Assembly: GCA_964023205.1 (NCBI GenBank)
Contig: OZ026850.1
Span: 3,184,368-3,248,367 of the forward strand
Direction of reading: 5' to 3'
Source of the DNA: Lutraria lutraria
Taxonomy: Eukaryota > Mollusca > Bivalvia > Venerida > Mactridae
DNA: 64,000 nucleotides
In this document: in pieces, positions 60,963-64,000 of the stretch
Layout: the number at the start of each line of letters is the position of its first letter
Numbering within the stretch: the first letter of the stretch is position 1
The notes under the pieces: generated by a model
The model's input: only the letters and a program-made list of their open reading frames with translations
Told to the model about the DNA's origin: nothing
The model's database searches: none
Position numbers and translations under genes: made by a program

Positions 60963-61783
60963 ACGAGTTGATATATAATTATAATTAAATATATAATTTT
61001 TTATACCTATGTAATGTTATTATTTTAATATATATATATGTATATCAATATGACTGCAGTTGAAATGACAAGAAAATAAAGTGTATATTTATTGATTTAA
61101 CTCTATTTAATAATCTTACTATTGAATTATAATTTCATCCCCTACTTATGGGGGAGACATTCCGTAATGTGCAATCTGCCACACTATGTTTTCTACCAAT
61201 TTATTGTGTTCTTTATGACCCTGAGTCTTCAAATTTCACTGGTTGTCTGGTGTTATGTAAATGATCACTATTGTTTTTAGGGTCATAGGTCACAGTGACT
61301 TGAAGAGCAGAAACCGGTTCCTTATTCAGTCTGTGAAATTAAGGTTTGAAATGAGGTTGTCTGAAACAGAACTTTTAGCTGCTTTTGCTATGATTTATTA
61401 ATGTAAAATTGGTTGTCTCGGACAGCTGCTAATTTTGCAGACTGCTTATTACTAACAGTCTAACATGTATGTCGGGCAATACCATTTCGTTTCATAGGGC
61501 GATCAGAAAAACACACTGCCATAATAAGGAACAGTGGAAATTATTATCTGCACGGGTTGCAAAGATATCAGTATTTGCCACCGAAAGGTGAAGAGTTAAA
61601 TGAGGAACATTCAGTAACAAACTTGATGTAAAAGTAACATATTTATTAAATATAAATTCAACCTACAAGTTAATTGAGACATTGTTCCGAATCTACAGCA
61701 TAAACATGAAGGAATCTTCTTGTGTACAATGATAGTATGTACAAACAGATTTACGAACTCAGTTCAGACAGAAATATCTGTCA

Positions 61784-61923
61784 CTAAGGGTTAATGTTCT
61801 GATAACAACACTTCATTGGCAGTTTAATGTCTGCATCATTGTCTCTACATGCTTTCTTCAGTTGGTCTGCTTTAAGGCAAGCAACACTGTTATAATCTTT
61901 CAAAACGAGTAGATGTTCTCTTT
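61784..61923 (-). CDS. Candidate terminal exon of an unidentified minus-strand gene
   Basis: On the minus strand an acceptor ATTTTCTTTCAG (61925) is followed by a 45-codon frame, REHLLVLKDYNSVACLKADQ then LKKACRDNDADIKLPMKCCY and QNINP, ending in TAG. An AATAAA on the minus strand lies near 61641-61646. The frame needs two bases from an upstream exon that I could not place. I recognise no family. It may belong to a transcript starting at the right promoter-like repeat (63376). It could equally be a chance frame. Confidence 0.3.
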
Positions 61924-61929
61924 CTGAAA

Positions 61930-63341
61930 GAAAATAAGCATACATTATAAAATGGAAGTAACAACAATGACTACAAAGTAACTAACTTGCTTTCTACCAA
62001 AAGCACTCTGTTTAATATATACAATGTGAGAAGCTCTGCCTGTTTAATTATATAATAGCTTCTTTTGATTTATGAAAATTCAATATGTGTGGCATAGGCT
62101 TGATCCCCAGTATAGACCTAAAAATATTGAAAATTTAATTCCTCAAATTGACAGTCCTTTTATTGTCATATAAATGTCAATTACATAAATACTTTTAATA
62201 CTTACAAAGTTTAATGTAAACTTTCCAATACTGAATGCGACATGCTTCGATTGCTGTTCACCAAACTACCAATAAATACACACTTCAAAGACTCTGAAAT
62301 AGGAATATCAATCATACAGCAAGCTTATTTTTCAATATAAATTTCAGTTCTCAGTTCACTGATCTCAGTTCAGTCAGTTGATCTAATGTCAAATAGATTT
62401 ACTTGCTATATCTGAGCCCATTATCTTGCGAACTAGTTTAAGTACAGAGAGATAACATACATTGTATGTTTTGTTTGCATTTAGTAATCAGGTATATATG
62501 CACAAAAAACATGGATAACAACAGGCAGCGAGCAGCGGTTCATACTAGAAACACCTGTACATCAAACACTACCTGAACTATCATGTATCTCGAAGAGTTT
62601 TCAAAAGGCAAAAAATCTGCCAGACATTCAGACTGATAAATTTAAGCTTGAAAAAATTCTGTCGGGACGAAAGGAACTCTGTCATGTGGTTAACAAGTAT
62701 AAATGCATATACATCAGATAAATAAGAAGCCGGACAACTGATTTGGTGAGAGAAGATTCTTTAACCGGCTAACACACAATCTAGCGGATCTGTATTTGTT
62801 TGATACATGTAACATACTGTGATACAATGATTATTTATAATAGTCTATGACTGTAACAGTTACGATGTGGTGTGTGAAAGTAAATTAAAAAAGAACAAGA
62901 TTCTGATTCCTACAATCTAAGTCAGTTGGCATAACCAGAGACATATCTGGCATAATGACGTATTTTTTAATGTCACTACATGTATGTTATATGCATATTA
63001 TGATTATGCCACTCGATTTTATGACTGAATATAATGAAAGCGTGCAATCAGACATCAAAATACATAAAAATACAGTAAAAATAACAGTTTTTTAAGGATA
63101 AACAAAAATTTACAAACATTTATTTACATTACCCCACCCACCGTTAACGCTTGACATCAAATTTGTTAAACGAGGTTTTGACGTTTGTAACTCTTTTAAA
63201 ACTGTAAATTGTGTGTTAACTTAACGAAATTGATAGGTATTATTAAATACTTACATTCATTACTTGTCTAATGTTCCAATCAATTAGTGTTTTAGGCTCA
63301 AATTGTAAATAACCGTTCTCTTGTTTTTCTACATGGAAACG
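61930..63341. other. ADRM1 intron, right part, nothing recognised
   Basis: AT-rich. Upstream exons of the candidate minus-strand gene would be expected here, but none could be supported. A minus-strand donor (GTAAGT; ACTTAC on plus at 63249-63254) is the only clear splice-like site. Confidence 0.35.
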
Positions 63342-63376
63342 AAACCGGAAGTCACCATGTCGCAAAGGATTATGGG
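63342..63376 (-). promoter_or_regulatory. Promoter-like 35-bp repeat, right copy (inverted)
   Basis: Exact inverse of 56813-56847. On the minus strand a GTAAGT donor follows at a similar distance (exon end about 63255). Both copies are also followed about 220-235 bases in by GTGGGTGGGGTA. The two sides therefore look like old inverted copies of one promoter plus first exon. Confidence 0.4.
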
Positions 63377-63782
63377 ATTCTGGAATAAGGCGAATGGATC
63401 TTCACTGTTATTGGACAATAGGTCATTGTAAAGGTTACCTTGATTGGTACCTTACTAATGAACCTATAGTAGTTTCTACTCTCTTGTCTGACCAAGTACC
63501 AAAACATCGATTCATTCTGGACTTTCAAGCCGGTGAATTGATGCAGCAATTTCTTTGAATTTTGTACAACCAATTTAATAAAAATATACCAGTAAGGATT
63601 AAACATTAACACTCAGAAAAAAAACGTAAATGGGGGCGTTTTGGTTGAAAAGATTGACTCATTGAGCTGATTCATGTTTAAAATTTAAACATGAATCAGC
63701 TAAATTAAATAAAATTAATAATGATCATGGTAATATTTTTGCTGAATTGGTAGTTTGTATAATTTTTTTGTTTGTTTTGTAG

Positions 63783-63899
63783 GACCTGATCATATTTCCA
63801 GAGGATATTGAGTTCAAGCATGTGAAGCAATGTACAACAGGCCGAGTGTTTGTTCTGAAGTTCAAGTCTTCAACAAGAAAGTTCTTCTTTTGGATGCAG
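63783..63899 (+). CDS. ADRM1: ADRM1/RPN13, second coding exon
   Basis: After acceptor TTTGTAG (AG 63781-63782) the exon reads [20 protein letters not shown], then [19 protein letters not shown], and stops at donor GTAACA. It is in phase 0 and joins exon 1 as [12 protein letters not shown], matching the Pru domain order in animals, including the FFWMQ end that lies next to the ubiquitin-binding loop. The rest of the gene (remaining Pru residues, linker and the UCH37-binding domain) lies right of the window. Confidence 0.93.
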
Positions 63900-64000
63900 G
63901 TAACATTTTTATTTGTAATGGTAAATTGTATGGTAATAAGTTGAAATTTAGAAGAGTTATTAACAACGCAGAAACTGATTCATTAAAAATCTGTTAAAGA

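Overview
The window looks like genomic DNA of a marine invertebrate, most likely a bivalve mollusc. It is AT-rich and intron-bearing. It is full of short interspersed repeats with tRNA-like heads and foldback elements of the kind common in clam genomes, and it carries an expanded innate-immunity gene type. The species cannot be named from sequence alone. There are no bacterial-style operons and no CRISPR arrays. Coding sequence is sparse: two tandem NLR-type genes, one intronless GPCR, the first two coding exons of ADRM1/RPN13, and several decayed genes.

Left third (1-28,016): a tandem duplication. Block 1 (about 1-6,412) holds the 3' part of NLR gene 1, whose 5' exons lie left of the window. 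Block 2 (about 21,058-28,016) holds the same part of NLR gene 2. Gene 2 is complete here as seven coding exons (18,807-27,138; 1,356 aa) in which splice sites and phases all agree. Its order is: a short hydrophobic leader ending in a 2A-like motif (GIEQNPGP), an immunoglobulin-like domain, a DZIP3-type HEPN domain with an intact R-X4-H motif, a helical linker, a NACHT ATPase, and degenerate leucine-rich repeats. The copies are about 99.7% identical by eye over about 3.25 kb (NACHT plus two introns) but clearly diverged on both sides, which suggests gene conversion. The linker exon exists three times in gene 2 (two dead copies), and the gene 1 exon reads as a chimera of the first and third. Between the genes lie a decayed non-LTR retrotransposon, SINEs, MITEs, and a promoter-like module repeated five times upstream of gene 2.

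Middle (28,017-56,400): a class A GPCR on the minus strand (29,021-30,682), then about 25 kb with no gene I can support. That stretch is a mosaic of SINEs, foldback elements and simple repeats. It includes a 55-67 bp palindromic element with 9-bp target duplications, one copy of which has a matching empty site in the paralogous block.

Right end (56,400-64,000): ADRM1 coding exon 1 (56,540-56,740) and exon 2 (63,783-63,899) are separated by a 7-kb intron. The intron contains a frameshifted THAP-like exon, a 2.15-kb element bounded by 28-bp inverted repeats, a possible minus-strand terminal exon, and a pair of 35-bp inverted repeats that resemble promoter cores facing each other.

All exon boundaries come from reading GT/AG sites, phases and paralogue comparison by eye. 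No alignment or database search was run.
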